A stretch of DNA of 9,211 nucleotides. Source: Ignavibacteria bacterium. Lineage in GTDB: Bacteria > Bacteroidota > Ignavibacteria > Tepidaquicellales > Tepidaquicellaceae. The DNA is taken from contig JAGPCH010000036.1 of assembly GCA_018058125.1 (NCBI GenBank), positions 1 to 9,211 on the forward strand, in the 5' to 3' direction. Made by a program: the position numbers and the translations under genes. The notes under the pieces were generated by a model, which was not told the DNA's origin, searched no databases, and was given only the letters and a program-made list of their open reading frames with translations. Below are positions 6,656-9,211 of this stretch, in pieces. Each line of letters opens with the position of its first letter. Positions within the stretch are counted from its first letter, which is position 1.

Positions 6656-7677
6656 TGAAGCTGAAAGATATCGCAGGGTTGATAAAGGGCAGTGTAGAAG
6701 GGGATAATGAGCTTGAGATTAAGGGAATTGGTAAAATTGAATCAGCCGGTTCTGATGAAATTACATTCATCTCTAATCCAAAGTACGAAAAATATTTCAA
6801 TTCCACATCTGCAGCTGCTGTGATATTATCTGATGAATTTGATATAAAAACCGGAAGAGAAGACATATCCGTCATAAGAGTTCCGGATCCGTATAATTCG
6901 TTTTTGATTTTGCTGGAATATTTTGAGAAAGAAAAAGAAAGTAATCTGGCGGGTATTTCAGAGAATGTTCATACCGGAAAAAATACAATATTCGGTGAAA
7001 ATGTATTTGTTGCTGATTTTGTAAATTTTGGTGATGACTGTAAAATCGGGAATGGTACAAAAATTTATTCTAATACAACGATAGAAAAAAATTGTGAGAT
7101 AGGATCAGGTTGTAAGATTTATCCTAATGTTACAATTTACAGGAATTGCATTATAGGAAATAATGTGATCATACATTCAGGAACAGTCATTGGATCGGAC
7201 GGATTTGGTTTTGCCAGGCAAGATGACGGGACATATAAAAAGATTCCTCAGACAGGCAGGGTAGTGATTGAAGATGATGTAGAGATTGGTTCTAACTGCA
7301 GTATAGACAGAGCTACATTAGGTGAAACAAAGATATGTAAAGGAGTAAAACTGGATAATCAGATACAGGTAGCGCACAATGTTATAATAGGAGAAAATAC
7401 TGTGATTGCCGCACAGGTAGGAATAGCCGGCTCGACCAAGATAGGAAAAAGGTGCATGATCGGCGGTCAGTCAGGTATAGTCGGACACATAGAAATTTGT
7501 GATGATGTGATAATTGGCGCAGCAGTAGGGGTAAGTAAGTCAATTGAGAAACCGGGACTCTATACAGGTTATAGAATAAAACCCCACAGAGAAGATCTTA
7601 AAACTGAAATCAGTATCCGAAACATTCCAAAGCTGGAAGACAGGATCAGAGCGTTAGAAAATAAAATTTCCGAATAA
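6652..7677 (+). CDS. lpxD: UDP-3-O-(3-hydroxyacyl)glucosamine N-acyltransferase
   Basis: LpxD adds the second 3-hydroxyacyl chain, from acyl-ACP, to UDP-3-O-acyl-glucosamine: the third step of lipid A synthesis, in the cytoplasm. The 341-residue length is normal. Residues 1 to about 100 form the uridine-binding N-terminal domain (for example ITFISNPKY, 37-45). About 105-300 are hexapeptide repeats (I-G-x-x-x-x patterns) forming a left-handed beta helix. GSDGFGFA (181-188) is a conserved LpxD signature. H242 in QVAHNVIIG is the equivalent of the E. coli catalytic His239. The C-terminal helix (about 310-341) is charged, as in trimeric LpxD. Two adjacent ATGs exist, 6652 and 6655. AAGGAA at 6645-6650 is better spaced from 6655, and LpxD proteins often begin MKL, so the true start may be one codon later. 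A tandem stop TAATAA closes the gene, 6 bases before lpxC/fabZ. Confidence 0.96.
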   Translation: MMKLKDIAGLIKGSVEGDNELEIKGIGKIESAGSDEITFISNPKYEKYFNSTSAAAVILSDEFDIKTGREDISVIRVPDPYNSFLILLEYFEKEKESNLAGISENVHTGKNTIFGENVFVADFVNFGDDCKIGNGTKIYSNTTIEKNCEIGSGCKIYPNVTIYRNCIIGNNVIIHSGTVIGSDGFGFARQDDGTYKKIPQTGRVVIEDDVEIGSNCSIDRATLGETKICKGVKLDNQIQVAHNVIIGENTVIAAQVGIAGSTKIGKRCMIGGQSGIVGHIEICDDVIIGAAVGVSKSIEKPGLYTGYRIKPHREDLKTEISIRNIPKLEDRIRALENKISE

Positions 7678-7683
7678 TAAATT

Positions 7684-9090
7684 ATGTTAGAAAAACAACA
7701 GACCATTCAGAGAGAAGTTACATTGTCGGGAGTAGGACTTCATACCGGAAATAAGTCCAACATGACCTTTAAGCCTGCGCCTGAGAATTATGGCGTTAAA
7801 TTTAAAAGAATCGATCTCAAAGATTCACCTGAGATACCTGCGGATATTGATCATGTCATAGATATATCAAGAGGTACTAATATAGCAAAGGATGGAGCGG
7901 AGGTGCATACTGTCGAGCATGTACTGGCAAGTATAATGGGATGTGAGATTGATAATATAGTAGTAGAGCTTGATTCTAATGAACCTCCAATAATGGACGG
8001 TAGTGCAAAAGATTATGTGGAGACTTTAAAAAGTGCAGGAATAATTCAGCAGGATGCCAAACGTGATTATCTGGTAATTGAAGATACAGTTCATTTTCAG
8101 GATGAGAAGAATAATGTTGATATAGTTGCTTTGCCTTTAAAAGATGATTTCAGAATTTCTGTAATGATTGATTATAATAATCCTGCACTTGGCGTTCAGC
8201 ATACCGGATTATTCAGTCTTGATAAGGAATTTGAAAAAGAGTTTGCTCCTTCCAGGACATTTTGTTTTCTAAGTGAAGTCGAATATTTGAGAAAGCAAGG
8301 ACTTATAAAAGGCGGAGATCTTAACAATGCGATTGTCATTGTTGATAAAGATGCCAGTATTGAAGAACTTGATGATATGAAGAAGAAACTTGGCATTGAA
8401 GAAAGTATTATTCTCGGATCAAACGGGATTATAAATAATAAAGCACTGAGATTTAAAAATGAACCGGCAAGACATAAACTTCTCGACCTTATTGGTGATC
8501 TTGCTTTGATAGGAGCTCCGATAAAAGGTCAGATACTTGCAGCTCGACCCGGTCATAAATCTAATGTTGAGTTCACAAAAATGCTGAGGAAACTCTATTT
8601 ACAGAAAAAGATAGAGAAACAGTTTCAGGTGATGAAGTCAAAAGATTGTGTATTTGATATTGAGGCAATACTTGAAATTATGCCGCACAGATACCCGTTT
8701 CTTCTGGTTGACAGGATAATAGAAATGGAAGTTGATAAGAGAATTGTCGGAATTAAAAATGTAACTTATAATGAGCCTTTCTTTAACGGACATTTCCCTA
8801 ATAAAAGGGTAATGCCCGGAGTACTTATTGTAGAAGCCATGGCTCAATGCGGGTTTATTCTTTTGTTAAATAATCTTGACGACCCTCAGCAGAAGATGGC
8901 ATATTTTGCATCTATAGAAAAAGTAAGATTCAGAAAACCGGTAGTCCCGGGAGACCAACTTGTATTCGAAATGTTCCTTCTTTCATACAAACGTGGTATA
9001 TGCAAAATAGCCGGAAAGGCTTATAAAAACTTTATAGGCGGTGAACTTGCCTGTGAAGGTGAATTCATGGCTGCAATAATTGATAAATAA
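7684..9090 (+). CDS. lpxC/fabZ: bifunctional LpxC deacetylase / FabZ 3-hydroxyacyl-ACP dehydratase fusion
   Basis: One uninterrupted 468-residue frame carries two enzymes. Residues 1 to about 305 are LpxC, the zinc deacetylase that commits UDP-3-O-acyl-GlcNAc to lipid A. HTVEH (75-79) supplies catalytic E78 and zinc ligand H79. H264 and D268 in RHKLLDLIGD complete the zinc site, and H291 in RPGHKSN matches the E. coli catalytic His265, with the same 27-residue spacing from the zinc histidine. A lysine/glutamine-rich linker (about 306-322) leads to FabZ (about 323-468), which dehydrates 3-hydroxyacyl-ACP in fatty-acid elongation. Its motifs are MPHRYPFLLVDRI (333-345), catalytic H370 in NGHFPNKRVMPG and E384 in LIVEAMAQ. 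Both active sites look intact. This fusion is known from Bacteroidota and relatives. No Shine-Dalgarno is visible; with only 6 bases after lpxD, translation is probably coupled. The usual next gene, lpxA, is not within the window. Confidence 0.97.
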   Translation: MLEKQQTIQREVTLSGVGLHTGNKSNMTFKPAPENYGVKFKRIDLKDSPEIPADIDHVIDISRGTNIAKDGAEVHTVEHVLASIMGCEIDNIVVELDSNEPPIMDGSAKDYVETLKSAGIIQQDAKRDYLVIEDTVHFQDEKNNVDIVALPLKDDFRISVMIDYNNPALGVQHTGLFSLDKEFEKEFAPSRTFCFLSEVEYLRKQGLIKGGDLNNAIVIVDKDASIEELDDMKKKLGIEESIILGSNGIINNKALRFKNEPARHKLLDLIGDLALIGAPIKGQILAARPGHKSNVEFTKMLRKLYLQKKIEKQFQVMKSKDCVFDIEAILEIMPHRYPFLLVDRIIEMEVDKRIVGIKNVTYNEPFFNGHFPNKRVMPGVLIVEAMAQCGFILLLNNLDDPQQKMAYFASIEKVRFRKPVVPGDQLVFEMFLLSYKRGICKIAGKAYKNFIGGELACEGEFMAAIIDK

Positions 9091-9114
9091 TCAGAGTAAA
9101 AAAATTTCGGATTT

Positions 9115-9197
9115 ATTCTGAATCATTCTGAATCATTCTGAATCATTCTGAATCATTCTGAATCATTCTGAATCATTCTGAATCATTCTGAATCATT
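9115..9197 (+). repeat. tandem repeat of the 10-base unit AATCATTCTG, about 8.3 copies
   Basis: Perfect 10-base periodicity runs from 9115 to 9197: six bases of a preceding unit, seven full identical copies of AATCATTCTG (9121-9190), and a seven-base partial copy. The block at 9111-9120 (ATTTATTCTG) is a degenerate extra unit with two mismatches. Each unit contains GAAT-C-ATTC, whose arms are reverse complements, so the array can pair with itself. Every unit carries TGA on both strands, and since 10 is not a multiple of 3, all six frames are closed. It is therefore not coding. It lies 24 bases after the lpxC/fabZ stop. The rest of 9091-9211 is AT-rich with no recognisable gene. Confidence 0.95.
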
Positions 9198-9211
9198 AAG
9201 TGCTTCTATTC

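Noticed and set aside
6519..6875. 118-codon open frame on the - strand opposite the ompH copy 2 and lpxD junction
   Set aside because: It is antisense to two confidently assigned genes, has low-complexity Ser/Leu/Phe composition typical of a shadow frame, and has no supporting start context that I can see.
9098..9115. AAAT-TTCGG-ATTT as an intrinsic terminator after lpxC/fabZ
   Set aside because: The stem is only about 4 A-T pairs and no T-run follows, so it would not be stable; chance is likely in this AT-rich stretch.
9115..9197. The 10-base repeat considered as a CRISPR array or a coding repeat
   Set aside because: There are no unique spacers between units, the unit is far shorter than a CRISPR repeat, and TGA in each unit closes all frames on both strands.

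Overview
The window is an ordinary, densely packed chromosomal segment from an AT-rich Gram-negative bacterium. Every gene lies on the + strand. The best fit is the Bacteroidota/Chlorobi/Ignavibacteria (FCB) group: lpxC is fused to fabZ, uppS, bamA and two ompH/skp paralogues are adjacent, and exported proteins show Ala/Ser-Gln signal cleavage sites. Some genes have clear Shine-Dalgarno sequences and three start with TTG, which leans towards a Chlorobi/Ignavibacteria-like lineage rather than classical Bacteroidales. That placement is inference from gene architecture, not from a database search.

Layout: positions 1-96 hold the end of an FtsB/DivIC-type cell-division protein. It overlaps by 11 bases an M42-family metallopeptidase (86-1117). 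Tryptophanyl-tRNA synthetase follows (1164-2147, TTG start). After a 111-base gap with a possible hairpin comes an envelope-biogenesis block: uppS (2259-3041, TTG start), bamA (3046-5412), ompH/skp copy 1 (5467-6033, TTG start), an 88-base gap with a terminator-like hairpin, ompH/skp copy 2 (6122-6655), lpxD (6652-7677) and the lpxC/fabZ fusion (7684-9090). The last 121 bases are non-coding and contain a tandem array of a 10-base unit (9115-9197).

The envelope block forms one logical unit. UppS makes the undecaprenyl carrier for peptidoglycan and surface polysaccharides. The OmpH/Skp proteins escort unfolded outer-membrane proteins through the periplasm to BamA, which inserts them. LpxD and LpxC carry out early steps of lipid A synthesis, and the FabZ half dehydrates 3-hydroxyacyl-ACP, the same acyl pool LpxD draws on. 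The order resembles the E. coli uppS-cdsA-rseP-bamA-skp-lpxD-fabZ-lpxA cluster, but lacks cdsA and rseP, duplicates skp and adds LpxC as a fusion.

I found no CRISPR array, insertion sequence, RNA gene, toxin-antitoxin pair or defence locus, and no previously undescribed multi-gene system. The least explained element is the self-complementary 10-base tandem repeat at the 3' end.
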